Under the pieces are notes generated by a model. That model had not been told where the DNA came from, searched no databases, and saw only the letters and a list, made by a program, of their open reading frames with translations. A program made the position numbers and the translations under genes. Shown here in pieces: positions 12,226 to 22,515 of a stretch of DNA of 64,000 bases; the first letter of the stretch is position 1, and each line of letters opens with the position of its first letter. The stretch covers positions 3,120,001-3,184,000 of the forward strand of contig CM067534.1 of assembly GCA_034509925.1 (NCBI GenBank). Reading direction: 5' to 3'. The DNA is from Hirudinaria manillensis. Lineage: Eukaryota > Annelida > Clitellata > Hirudinida > Hirudinidae.

Positions 12226-14641
12226 AGAGGCAGCTCCATCGATCGAGGAGGTTAAGGGAGTCGTGAAGAAGGCAAGAAACCGCTCCGCGCCCGGGCCCAA
12301 CGGGATCCCATATCTGCTTTACAAGAGATGCCCAAGAACGCTCAAGCTGCTCCACACAATAATAGTTTCCACCTGGGTCAATGCCGCAGTCGACAACGAA
12401 TGGAAAGTAGCGGAAGGTGTGTACATTCCGAAAGAAAAGGAATCTAAGCACATAAACCAGTTCAGGCCTATTTCGTTGTTGAATGTCGAAGGGAAAATCT
12501 ATTTCTCATGTCTAGCGGCAAGGCTGACTACGTTCATGATAACAAACAAGTACATCGACACAGCAGTTCAAAAGGGAGGCATCCCAGGTGTGCCGGGGTG
12601 CATCGAGCACACCGCAATGATATGGGAGGCGATCCAGAACGCAAAAAGGAACCAACTCAGTCTACACGTCGTGTGGCTCGACCTGGCCAACGCCTATGGA
12701 TCGGTGCCCCATCAACTCCTCTGGAAGACGTTAGAGATCCACCATGTTCCTGGAACGGTGATTGAGGTACTCAAGGAATACTTCAACGGTTTCGTGATGC
12801 GTTTTTCCACAAAAGATTGCACCACGTGTTGGATCCCTCTGCAGATCGGCATAGCCATGGGATGTGCCATTTCTCCATCGCTGTTTGTGCTTGCCATTCA
12901 AGTCGTTCTAAATGCAGTAGGAGCTGAGATCCCCGAGATGCGTTTGGGTAAAGGGGTGTTTATGCCTTCAGTAAAGGTTTTCATGGACGACACCACCATC
13001 GTTCTAAACAGGCAGCAGATTGTCCAAAGAGCCCTTGACAAGCTCAATGATCTACTCCAATGGTGTCGCATGGCTCTGAAGCCCGCAAAATCCCGGAGTC
13101 TTTCTCTCACAAGAGGGAGAGTTCGCAGCGACGTGTGCTTCACCGCCGGAGGACAACGCATTCCGACGGTCTCAGAAGAGCCAGTAAAGAGCTTGGGAAG
13201 AGTTTTTGACGTTTCCCTCCGCGACAAAAACCAGGAGGCAGCCACTGTCAGTAGGATGACCGACGGTCTGAGAGCGATTGCAGAATCGCCGCTACAGGGC
13301 AGATTCAAAGTCTGGCTCCTGCAGTTCGTCCTGCTACCAAGACTGCTGTGGCCATTGACCATCTACGAAATAGGCCTGCAGTCGGTAGAAGAGATGGAAA
13401 GGAAAATAAATCGGTGTACGAGGAAATGGTTCGGGTTGCCGCCTTCGCTATCGTCGATCGCCCTGTACAGCAGAAGCACACGGTTGAGGCTGCCCCTCAG
13501 ATCCATCGTTGAAGAATATAAAATTAGCAAAATCAGAACTCAATGGTCGCTCAACAACTCCAGTGACAGCAGGGTCCGCGACGTCATGCCGCAACTCCGC
13601 TCAGGAAGGAAATTCAGAGCCCAGGAAGAAATTGAGGAATCCGAGGCAATCCTAGCCTTCGAGGAGAAAAGAGGACCCGTGCAGGTAGACCGCCATGGAG
13701 TCGGATGGAACCATTTTCCAAGATGGTCCACAGCGAATGTGCAGACAAAGGCCGCCATGATAATCCAAGAGAGAAGGCGAGAGATGGAGACCGAAAGGAT
13801 TGCGCTGGCAGTGCAGCAAAGCCAGCAAGGACAGTGGACAACCTGGGAAGACGTCATCCAAAGATCCATCACATGGAAAGACATTTGGAAAAAGTCTCCC
13901 CTCCGCTTGGCATTCCTCATAAGGTCGGTCTACGACGTGCTCCCTTCCGGGTCCAACTTACAGAAGTGGGGGATGGTTCAAGACGCCAGCTGCGAGCTCT
14001 GCGGAGGTGAACAGTCACTCCGGCACGTGCTCTCATCATGCACGTACGCCCTTGCTCACGGTCGCTACACTTGGCGACATAACCAAGTCCTGCAGGTCGT
14101 GGTCGAGGCGGCTAAGACGGCATGCTCCCAGGCAAATGCCCGAGAAATCGCGGCACCAAGAAGAATGTACTTCTTAAGAGAGGGCTCAACACAGCACCGC
14201 AAAAGGAACATGGCCCAAATGAGGGACTTGCTGTCCACAGCCAAAGACTGGACAGTTGCGGCAGACCTGCAGGGAGAAAGGCACTACCACCAGGTGATAC
14301 AAGAGAGCGGCAAGCGGCCTGATCTGGTGCTGGCGTCGGCAGCAACCGATTCCGTCATTATCGTAGAGCTGACGGTCCCATGGGAGGACCGAATTGATGT
14401 CAGCAATGCTCTGAAGAGCGACCGTTATGAAGAGCTGAGGATGGATTTAGAGGGGAAAGGTTATAGCGCCCGTGTGTTACCAATAGAAGTCGGAGCGAGA
14501 GGGCTGGTAGGCAAGTCTACATACGCCTTTCTCAGGAAGATAGGCCTTTCAAACAGGCAAACAAAACAGTTCGTCCAGAAAATAGCCGAGTCCGCAGAAT
14601 CGGCTTCTCACTGGATCTGGACAACGAAGGACCGAAGGTAA
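12226..14641 (+). pseudogene. 5'-truncated retrotransposon ORF (copy 1)
   Basis: This copy begins at the array's left junction and corresponds to residues 419-1223 of the full protein. It keeps the whole RT, the C-terminal CCHC knuckle and the endonuclease, but lacks the N-terminal third with the CCHC finger and has no ATG of its own near the junction. The remaining frame is open to the normal TAA stop. It is best read as a truncated copy, not an independent gene. It might still be expressed if transcription enters from the left flank. Confidence 0.9.
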
Positions 14642-14817
14642 GCCTCAGACACGGCGAGGCTAGTCGTCCCTGTCCACTCCACCAAAACAGGGACTCCAGT
14701 GTAAGACCAGGAAAGAGACACCCGGACGGCATTCACACCAAAGTGATATAAGAAGTGCCGTAACGGCTACTTTGACGGTTTTTCGGACGGCGGAGCCCTC
14801 GCGGAATTTTTCGTAAA
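14642..14817 (+). other. Inter-unit linker 1 (3' UTR plus 5' UTR), 176 bp
   Basis: The linker separates a TAA stop from the next ATG, so it must hold the 3' UTR, any 5' UTR and promoter, and the element junction. GTCCCTGT (14666-14673) and ACAGGGAC (14687-14694) form a perfect 8-bp stem with a 13-base loop, preceded by a GCCTC/GAGGC stem (14642-14646 with 14656-14660). CGGACGGC occurs twice (14723-14730, 14784-14791). No poly(A) or simple-repeat tail is present. The frame before the ATG is closed by TGA 42 bases upstream. Related linkers are at 18490-18666, 22339-22515 and 26188-26364 (177 bp, one extra C). Confidence 0.8.
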
Positions 14818-17800
14818 ATGGCGGTGCGAGTATTGTTTGTTTGTCGGAAGTCGTTGTCTGGTTATCGGAAGAAAGTATCTGGCAGGGACATCCGCTTGAT
14901 CAACGGATGCGGCCCAGCCCCCGAGAGTGTCAGGATTCAGGGCCGAAACACTTGTAGAAGGGGCCATTCCTCTGAAGATCCCTGTCAGAACGCTCGTTCA
15001 AGAGTTTCTATTAATACACCAAGGCGTTGGCCATTTGACGCTCGGGAAAAGACCGAGGGACAACCAGGAAAGACCGGTGACGACCGGGAAAGACCGGTGG
15101 CATCTCGGAAAGACGAGGTCGCCCATGGCCCAGCAAGTCAGGTGCGACAAATCACTTCTGCTACCTCAACGACTACCGAAATATGCCCTCAGGGTTCCTA
15201 CCGAAAGGAGAGGGAGAATGATGAACCCATCACTGGACCTACGGATTTCGACCGGCCTGTTACAACAATCACCGATTTTAGGACTGCCCTGGACAATGGC
15301 GCGCCAGGCAGCAGGTGTATTTGCGGGAAATCTTTTGCTTCAAGGAAGGGAATGAAGATCCATCAGACAAAAATGGGTTGCATTGAGAGACAGCGTCCTG
15401 TCGCGCAAGAGCCGACACATAAAACGCCGAACGACACCGGGCAGGAGGCACACCACAGTCCCGAGTTGGTTCGAGTCTCTCTTCCAGCTCCAGACCCAGT
15501 CAGGCAAAGGATCAAATTTCCTCCAAGCAAAGACATGAAAGTGTGGCAAGAACTGGATGGCAATCTCGCAACCGGCCTCAAGAGAGTGATGAAAAGAGAA
15601 GGCACTATGAAGAGCTTCTCCGATTTCATCTACGCTTCCTGCCTAGAGAAGTTCGGGTCTGTCGAAGTCAAGCGCCCCACAAAACCCAAAGAATCCAGGC
15701 GGCAGATCGAGCTACGAAATTTGAAGCGCGAGAAAAGGGTCCTTCGCAGCAGATGGAAGAGTTCGGGTGAGGCCGAAAAGGCCGGTTTGATGGTGCTGTG
15801 GGAGGAGGTCAAAGGAAGAATCAACACCCTCCGTCAAGCAGAAAGGGCGAGACAAAAGAGGTACGAGAGAAGGCGAGCAAGACAAGAATTTTTCAGTGAT
15901 CCGTATCGCTACGGGAGGTCACTGCTCGAACCACCAAAATCAGGGACTCTTGCTGCTTCAAGGGCGGAGCTAGAAGCACACCTCACCAAGACGTACACCG
16001 ATGCTCTTCGCAGCACACCGCTTCCTCAGAGAACTGAGGTTCTGGAAGCACCTTTCCCGGATCATCCATTTCAAGAGGCAGCTCCATCGATCGAGGAGGT
16101 TAAGGGAGTCGTGAAGAAGGCAAGAAACCGCTCCGCGCCCGGGCCCAACGGGATCCCATATCTGCTTTACAAGAGATGCCCAAGAACGCTCAAGCTGCTC
16201 CACACAATAATAGTTTCCACCTGGGTCAATGCCGCAGTCGACAACGAATGGAAAGTAGCGGAAGGTGTGTACATTCCGAAAGAAAAGGAATCTAAGCACA
16301 TAAACCAGTTCAGGCCTATTTCGTTGTTGAATGTCGAAGGGAAAATCTATTTCTCATGTCTAGCGGCAAGGCTGACTACGTTCATGATAACAAACAAGTA
16401 CATCGACACAGCAGTTCAAAAGGGAGGCATCCCAGGTGTGCCGGGGTGCATCGAGCACACCGCAATGATATGGGAGGCGATCCAGAACGCAAAAAGGAAC
16501 CAACTCAGTCTACACGTCGTGTGGCTCGACCTGGCCAACGCCTATGGATCGGTGCCCCATCAACTCCTCTGGAAGACGTTAGAGATCCACCATGTTCCTG
16601 GAACGGTGATTGAGGTACTCAAGGAATACTTCAACGGTTTCGTGATGCGTTTTTCCACAAAAGATTGCACCACGTGTTGGATCCCTCTGCAGATCGGCAT
16701 AGCCATGGGATGTGCCATTTCTCCATCGCTGTTTGTGCTTGCCATTCAAGTCGTTCTAAATGCAGTAGGAGCTGAGATCCCCGAGATGCGTTTGGGTAAA
16801 GGGGTGTTTATGCCTTCAGTAAAGGTTTTCATGGACGACACCACCATCGTTCTAAACAGGCAGCAGATTGTCCAAAGAGCCCTTGACAAGCTCAATGATC
16901 TACTCCAATGGTGTCGCATGGCTCTGAAGCCCGCAAAATCCCGGAGTCTTTCTCTCACAAGAGGGAGAGTTCGCAGCGACGTGTGCTTCACCGCCGGAGG
17001 ACAACGCATTCCGACGGTCTCAGAAGAGCCAGTAAAGAGCTTGGGAAGAGTTTTTGACGTTTCCCTCCGCGACAAAAACCAGGAGGCAGCCACTGTCAGT
17101 AGGATGACCGACGGTCTGAGAGCGATTGCAGAATCGCCGCTACAGGGCAGATTCAAAGTCTGGCTCCTGCAGTTCGTCCTGCTACCAAGACTGCTGTGGC
17201 CATTGACCATCTACGAAATAGGCCTGCAGTCGGTAGAAGAGATGGAAAGGAAAATAAATCGGTGTACGAGGAAATGGTTCGGGTTGCCGCCTTCGCTATC
17301 GTCGATCGCCCTGTACAGCAGAAGCACACGGTTGAGGCTGCCCCTCAGATCCATCGTTGAAGAATATAAAATTAGCAAAATCAGAACTCAATGGTCGCTC
17401 AACAACTCCAGTGACAGCAGGGTCCGCGACGTCATGCCGCAACTCCGCTCAGGAAGGAAATTCAGAGCCCAGGAAGAAATTGAGGAATCCGAGGCAATCC
17501 TAGCCTTCGAGGAGAAAAGAGGACCCGTGCAGGTAGACCGCCATGGAGTCGGATGGAACCATTTTCCAAGATGGTCCACAGCGAATGTGCAGACAAAGGC
17601 CGCCATGATAATCCAAGAGAGAAGGCGAGAGATGGAGACCGAAAGGATTGCGCTGGCAGTGCAGCAAAGCCAGCAAGGACAGTGGACAACCTGGGAAGAC
17701 GTCATCCAAAGATCCATCACATGGAAAGACATTTGGAAAAAGTCTCCCCTCCGCTTGGCATTCCTCATAAGGTCGGTCTACGACGTGCTCCCTTCCGGGT

Positions 17801-18489
17801 CCAACTTACAGAAGTGGGGGATGGTTCAAGACGCCAGCTGCGAGCTCTGCGGAGGTGAACAGTCACTCCGGCACGTGCTCTCATCATGCACGTACGCCCT
17901 TGCTCACGGTCGCTACACTTGGCGACATAACCAAGTCCTGCAGGTCGTGGTCGAGGCGGCTAAGACGGCATGCTCCCAGGCAAATGCCCGAGAAATCGCG
18001 GCACCAAGAAGAATGTACTTCTTAAGAGAGGGCTCAACACAGCACCGCAAAAGGAACATGGCCCAAATGAGGGACTTGCTGTCCACAGCCAAAGACTGGA
18101 CAGTTGCGGCAGACCTGCAGGGAGAAAGGCACTACCACCAGGTGATACAAGAGAGCGGCAAGCGGCCTGATCTGGTGCTGGCGTCGGCAGCAACCGATTC
18201 CGTCATTATCGTAGAGCTGACGGTCCCATGGGAGGACCGAATTGATGTCAGCAATGCTCTGAAGAGCGACCGTTATGAAGAGCTGAGGATGGATTTAGAG
18301 GGGAAAGGTTATAGCGCCCGTGTGTTACCAATAGAAGTCGGAGCGAGAGGGCTGGTAGGCAAGTCTACATACGCCTTTCTCAGGAAGATAGGCCTTTCAA
18401 ACAGGCAAACAAAACAGTTCGTCCAGAAAATAGCCGAGTCCGCAGAATCGGCTTCTCACTGGATCTGGACAACGAAGGACCGAAGGTAA
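14818..18489 (+). CDS. R2-like non-LTR retrotransposon polyprotein (copy 2, intact, 1223 aa)
   Basis: A single-ORF retrotransposon protein that would nick target DNA and copy its RNA by target-primed reverse transcription. Residues 167-188 hold an N-terminal finger, C167-x-C169-x12-H182-x5-C188. A basic linker follows. The RT core begins near residue 430 (SAPGPNG motif at 439-445), with motif A Asp571 in WLDLANAYGS, motif B near GIAMGCAISPS, and motif C F671-M672-D673-D674. A CCHC knuckle, C1008-x2-C-x7-H1019-x4-C1024, precedes a restriction-like endonuclease with RPD1118 and the VELTVPWED segment (E1133). The ATG has a good context (AAAATGG) and is the first in frame after a stop. This order is known for R2/NeSL/Hero-like families. 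It closely resembles a family common in fish and cnidarian genomes, a recollection I could not check. It differs from copies 3 and 4 by a silent T at 15489. Confidence 0.93.
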   Translation: MAVRVLFVCRKSLSGYRKKVSGRDIRLINGCGPAPESVRIQGRNTCRRGHSSEDPCQNARSRVSINTPRRWPFDAREKTEGQPGKTGDDRERPVASRKDEVAHGPASQVRQITSATSTTTEICPQGSYRKERENDEPITGPTDFDRPVTTITDFRTALDNGAPGSRCICGKSFASRKGMKIHQTKMGCIERQRPVAQEPTHKTPNDTGQEAHHSPELVRVSLPAPDPVRQRIKFPPSKDMKVWQELDGNLATGLKRVMKREGTMKSFSDFIYASCLEKFGSVEVKRPTKPKESRRQIELRNLKREKRVLRSRWKSSGEAEKAGLMVLWEEVKGRINTLRQAERARQKRYERRRARQEFFSDPYRYGRSLLEPPKSGTLAASRAELEAHLTKTYTDALRSTPLPQRTEVLEAPFPDHPFQEAAPSIEEVKGVVKKARNRSAPGPNGIPYLLYKRCPRTLKLLHTIIVSTWVNAAVDNEWKVAEGVYIPKEKESKHINQFRPISLLNVEGKIYFSCLAARLTTFMITNKYIDTAVQKGGIPGVPGCIEHTAMIWEAIQNAKRNQLSLHVVWLDLANAYGSVPHQLLWKTLEIHHVPGTVIEVLKEYFNGFVMRFSTKDCTTCWIPLQIGIAMGCAISPSLFVLAIQVVLNAVGAEIPEMRLGKGVFMPSVKVFMDDTTIVLNRQQIVQRALDKLNDLLQWCRMALKPAKSRSLSLTRGRVRSDVCFTAGGQRIPTVSEEPVKSLGRVFDVSLRDKNQEAATVSRMTDGLRAIAESPLQGRFKVWLLQFVLLPRLLWPLTIYEIGLQSVEEMERKINRCTRKWFGLPPSLSSIALYSRSTRLRLPLRSIVEEYKISKIRTQWSLNNSSDSRVRDVMPQLRSGRKFRAQEEIEESEAILAFEEKRGPVQVDRHGVGWNHFPRWSTANVQTKAAMIIQERRREMETERIALAVQQSQQGQWTTWEDVIQRSITWKDIWKKSPLRLAFLIRSVYDVLPSGSNLQKWGMVQDASCELCGGEQSLRHVLSSCTYALAHGRYTWRHNQVLQVVVEAAKTACSQANAREIAAPRRMYFLREGSTQHRKRNMAQMRDLLSTAKDWTVAADLQGERHYHQVIQESGKRPDLVLASAATDSVIIVELTVPWEDRIDVSNALKSDRYEELRMDLEGKGYSARVLPIEVGARGLVGKSTYAFLRKIGLSNRQTKQFVQKIAESAESASHWIWTTKDRR

Positions 18490-18666
18490 GCCTCAGACAC
18501 GGCGAGGCTAGTCGTCCCTGTCCACTCCACCAAAACAGGGACTCCAGTGTAAGACCAGGAAAGAGACACCCCGGACGGCATTCACACCAAAGTGATATAA
18601 GAAGTGCCGTAACGGCTACTTTGACGGTTTTTCGGACGGCGGAGCCCTCGCGGAATTTTTCGTAAA
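18490..18666 (+). other. Inter-unit linker 2, 177 bp
   Basis: Same as linker 1 except that it has four instead of three C residues before GGACGGC. The 8-bp stem-loop is conserved. Confidence 0.8.
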
Positions 18667-21600
18667 ATGGCGGTGCGAGTATTGTTTGTTTGTCGGAAGT
18701 CGTTGTCTGGTTATCGGAAGAAAGTATCTGGCAGGGACATCCGCTTGATCAACGGATGCGGCCCAGCCCCCGAGAGTGTCAGGATTCAGGGCCGAAACAC
18801 TTGTAGAAGGGGCCATTCCTCTGAAGATCCCTGTCAGAACGCTCGTTCAAGAGTTTCTATTAATACACCAAGGCGTTGGCCATTTGACGCTCGGGAAAAG
18901 ACCGAGGGACAACCAGGAAAGACCGGTGACGACCGGGAAAGACCGGTGGCATCTCGGAAAGACGAGGTCGCCCATGGCCCAGCAAGTCAGGTGCGACAAA
19001 TCACTTCTGCTACCTCAACGACTACCGAAATATGCCCTCAGGGTTCCTACCGAAAGGAGAGGGAGAATGATGAACCCATCACTGGACCTACGGATTTCGA
19101 CCGGCCTGTTACAACAATCACCGATTTTAGGACTGCCCTGGACAATGGCGCGCCAGGCAGCAGGTGTATTTGCGGGAAATCTTTTGCTTCAAGGAAGGGA
19201 ATGAAGATCCATCAGACAAAAATGGGTTGCATTGAGAGACAGCGTCCTGTCGCGCAAGAGCCGACACATAAAACGCCGAACGACACCGGGCAGGAGGCAC
19301 ACCACAGTCCCGAGTTGGTTCGAGTCTCTCTTCCAGCACCAGACCCAGTCAGGCAAAGGATCAAATTTCCTCCAAGCAAAGACATGAAAGTGTGGCAAGA
19401 ACTGGATGGCAATCTCGCAACCGGCCTCAAGAGAGTGATGAAAAGAGAAGGCACTATGAAGAGCTTCTCCGATTTCATCTACGCTTCCTGCCTAGAGAAG
19501 TTCGGGTCTGTCGAAGTCAAGCGCCCCACAAAACCCAAAGAATCCAGGCGGCAGATCGAGCTACGAAATTTGAAGCGCGAGAAAAGGGTCCTTCGCAGCA
19601 GATGGAAGAGTTCGGGTGAGGCCGAAAAGGCCGGTTTGATGGTGCTGTGGGAGGAGGTCAAAGGAAGAATCAACACCCTCCGTCAAGCAGAAAGGGCGAG
19701 ACAAAAGAGGTACGAGAGAAGGCGAGCAAGACAAGAATTTTTCAGTGATCCGTATCGCTACGGGAGGTCACTGCTCGAACCACCAAAATCAGGGACTCTT
19801 GCTGCTTCAAGGGCGGAGCTAGAAGCACACCTCACCAAGACGTACACCGATGCTCTTCGCAGCACACCGCTTCCTCAGAGAACTGAGGTTCTGGAAGCAC
19901 CTTTCCCGGATCATCCATTTCAAGAGGCAGCTCCATCGATCGAGGAGGTTAAGGGAGTCGTGAAGAAGGCAAGAAACCGCTCCGCGCCCGGGCCCAACGG
20001 GATCCCATATCTGCTTTACAAGAGATGCCCAAGAACGCTCAAGCTGCTCCACACAATAATAGTTTCCACCTGGGTCAATGCCGCAGTCGACAACGAATGG
20101 AAAGTAGCGGAAGGTGTGTACATTCCGAAAGAAAAGGAATCTAAGCACATAAACCAGTTCAGGCCTATTTCGTTGTTGAATGTCGAAGGGAAAATCTATT
20201 TCTCATGTCTAGCGGCAAGGCTGACTACGTTCATGATAACAAACAAGTACATCGACACAGCAGTTCAAAAGGGAGGCATCCCAGGTGTGCCGGGGTGCAT
20301 CGAGCACACCGCAATGATATGGGAGGCGATCCAGAACGCAAAAAGGAACCAACTCAGTCTACACGTCGTGTGGCTCGACCTGGCCAACGCCTATGGATCG
20401 GTGCCCCATCAACTCCTCTGGAAGACGTTAGAGATCCACCATGTTCCTGGAACGGTGATTGAGGTACTCAAGGAATACTTCAACGGTTTCGTGATGCGTT
20501 TTTCCACAAAAGATTGCACCACGTGTTGGATCCCTCTGCAGATCGGCATAGCCATGGGATGTGCCATTTCTCCATCGCTGTTTGTGCTTGCCATTCAAGT
20601 CGTTCTAAATGCAGTAGGAGCTGAGATCCCCGAGATGCGTTTGGGTAAAGGGGTGTTTATGCCTTCAGTAAAGGTTTTCATGGACGACACCACCATCGTT
20701 CTAAACAGGCAGCAGATTGTCCAAAGAGCCCTTGACAAGCTCAATGATCTACTCCAATGGTGTCGCATGGCTCTGAAGCCCGCAAAATCCCGGAGTCTTT
20801 CTCTCACAAGAGGGAGAGTTCGCAGCGACGTGTGCTTCACCGCCGGAGGACAACGCATTCCGACGGTCTCAGAAGAGCCAGTAAAGAGCTTGGGAAGAGT
20901 TTTTGACGTTTCCCTCCGCGACAAAAACCAGGAGGCAGCCACTGTCAGTAGGATGACCGACGGTCTGAGAGCGATTGCAGAATCGCCGCTACAGGGCAGA
21001 TTCAAAGTCTGGCTCCTGCAGTTCGTCCTGCTACCAAGACTGCTGTGGCCATTGACCATCTACGAAATAGGCCTGCAGTCGGTAGAAGAGATGGAAAGGA
21101 AAATAAATCGGTGTACGAGGAAATGGTTCGGGTTGCCGCCTTCGCTATCGTCGATCGCCCTGTACAGCAGAAGCACACGGTTGAGGCTGCCCCTCAGATC
21201 CATCGTTGAAGAATATAAAATTAGCAAAATCAGAACTCAATGGTCGCTCAACAACTCCAGTGACAGCAGGGTCCGCGACGTCATGCCGCAACTCCGCTCA
21301 GGAAGGAAATTCAGAGCCCAGGAAGAAATTGAGGAATCCGAGGCAATCCTAGCCTTCGAGGAGAAAAGAGGACCCGTGCAGGTAGACCGCCATGGAGTCG
21401 GATGGAACCATTTTCCAAGATGGTCCACAGCGAATGTGCAGACAAAGGCCGCCATGATAATCCAAGAGAGAAGGCGAGAGATGGAGACCGAAAGGATTGC
21501 GCTGGCAGTGCAGCAAAGCCAGCAAGGACAGTGGACAACCTGGGAAGACGTCATCCAAAGATCCATCACATGGAAAGACATTTGGAAAAAGTCTCCCCTC

Positions 21601-22338
21601 CGCTTGGCATTCCTCATAAGGTCGGTCTACGACGTGCTCCCTTCCGGGTCCAACTTACAGAAGTGGGGGATGGTTCAAGACGCCAGCTGCGAGCTCTGCG
21701 GAGGTGAACAGTCACTCCGGCACGTGCTCTCATCATGCACGTACGCCCTTGCTCACGGTCGCTACACTTGGCGACATAACCAAGTCCTGCAGGTCGTGGT
21801 CGAGGCGGCTAAGACGGCATGCTCCCAGGCAAATGCCCGAGAAATCGCGGCACCAAGAAGAATGTACTTCTTAAGAGAGGGCTCAACACAGCACCGCAAA
21901 AGGAACATGGCCCAAATGAGGGACTTGCTGTCCACAGCCAAAGACTGGACAGTTGCGGCAGACCTGCAGGGAGAAAGGCACTACCACCAGGTGATACAAG
22001 AGAGCGGCAAGCGGCCTGATCTGGTGCTGGCGTCGGCAGCAACCGATTCCGTCATTATCGTAGAGCTGACGGTCCCATGGGAGGACCGAATTGATGTCAG
22101 CAATGCTCTGAAGAGCGACCGTTATGAAGAGCTGAGGATGGATTTAGAGGGGAAAGGTTATAGCGCCCGTGTGTTACCAATAGAAGTCGGAGCGAGAGGG
22201 CTGGTAGGCAAGTCTACATACGCCTTTCTCAGGAAGATAGGCCTTTCAAACAGGCAAACAAAACAGTTCGTCCAGAAAATAGCCGAGTCCGCAGAATCGG
22301 CTTCTCACTGGATCTGGACAACGAAGGACCGAAGGTAA
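18667..22338 (+). CDS. R2-like non-LTR retrotransposon polyprotein (copy 3, intact)
   Basis: Identical in protein sequence to copy 2, with the same finger, RT, knuckle and endonuclease residues. It has A at 19338 (GCA, Ala) where copy 2 has T (GCT). The full-length frame shows that the array holds more than one potentially active source copy. Its unit is the 3849-bp period measured from ATG to ATG. Confidence 0.93.
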   Translation: MAVRVLFVCRKSLSGYRKKVSGRDIRLINGCGPAPESVRIQGRNTCRRGHSSEDPCQNARSRVSINTPRRWPFDAREKTEGQPGKTGDDRERPVASRKDEVAHGPASQVRQITSATSTTTEICPQGSYRKERENDEPITGPTDFDRPVTTITDFRTALDNGAPGSRCICGKSFASRKGMKIHQTKMGCIERQRPVAQEPTHKTPNDTGQEAHHSPELVRVSLPAPDPVRQRIKFPPSKDMKVWQELDGNLATGLKRVMKREGTMKSFSDFIYASCLEKFGSVEVKRPTKPKESRRQIELRNLKREKRVLRSRWKSSGEAEKAGLMVLWEEVKGRINTLRQAERARQKRYERRRARQEFFSDPYRYGRSLLEPPKSGTLAASRAELEAHLTKTYTDALRSTPLPQRTEVLEAPFPDHPFQEAAPSIEEVKGVVKKARNRSAPGPNGIPYLLYKRCPRTLKLLHTIIVSTWVNAAVDNEWKVAEGVYIPKEKESKHINQFRPISLLNVEGKIYFSCLAARLTTFMITNKYIDTAVQKGGIPGVPGCIEHTAMIWEAIQNAKRNQLSLHVVWLDLANAYGSVPHQLLWKTLEIHHVPGTVIEVLKEYFNGFVMRFSTKDCTTCWIPLQIGIAMGCAISPSLFVLAIQVVLNAVGAEIPEMRLGKGVFMPSVKVFMDDTTIVLNRQQIVQRALDKLNDLLQWCRMALKPAKSRSLSLTRGRVRSDVCFTAGGQRIPTVSEEPVKSLGRVFDVSLRDKNQEAATVSRMTDGLRAIAESPLQGRFKVWLLQFVLLPRLLWPLTIYEIGLQSVEEMERKINRCTRKWFGLPPSLSSIALYSRSTRLRLPLRSIVEEYKISKIRTQWSLNNSSDSRVRDVMPQLRSGRKFRAQEEIEESEAILAFEEKRGPVQVDRHGVGWNHFPRWSTANVQTKAAMIIQERRREMETERIALAVQQSQQGQWTTWEDVIQRSITWKDIWKKSPLRLAFLIRSVYDVLPSGSNLQKWGMVQDASCELCGGEQSLRHVLSSCTYALAHGRYTWRHNQVLQVVVEAAKTACSQANAREIAAPRRMYFLREGSTQHRKRNMAQMRDLLSTAKDWTVAADLQGERHYHQVIQESGKRPDLVLASAATDSVIIVELTVPWEDRIDVSNALKSDRYEELRMDLEGKGYSARVLPIEVGARGLVGKSTYAFLRKIGLSNRQTKQFVQKIAESAESASHWIWTTKDRR

Positions 22339-22515
22339 GCCTCAGACACGGCGAGGCTAGTCGTCCCTGTCCACTCCACCAAAACAGGGACTCCAGTGTA
22401 AGACCAGGAAAGAGACACCCCGGACGGCATTCACACCAAAGTGATATAAGAAGTGCCGTAACGGCTACTTTGACGGTTTTTCGGACGGCGGAGCCCTCGC
22501 GGAATTTTTCGTAAA
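22339..22515 (+). other. Inter-unit linker 3, 177 bp
   Basis: Identical to linker 2 by inspection. Confidence 0.8.

Noticed and set aside
12898..13362. 154-codon minus-strand frame repeated with each retrotransposon copy
   Set aside because: It is the antisense shadow of the RT domain and recurs only because the unit is tandemly repeated.
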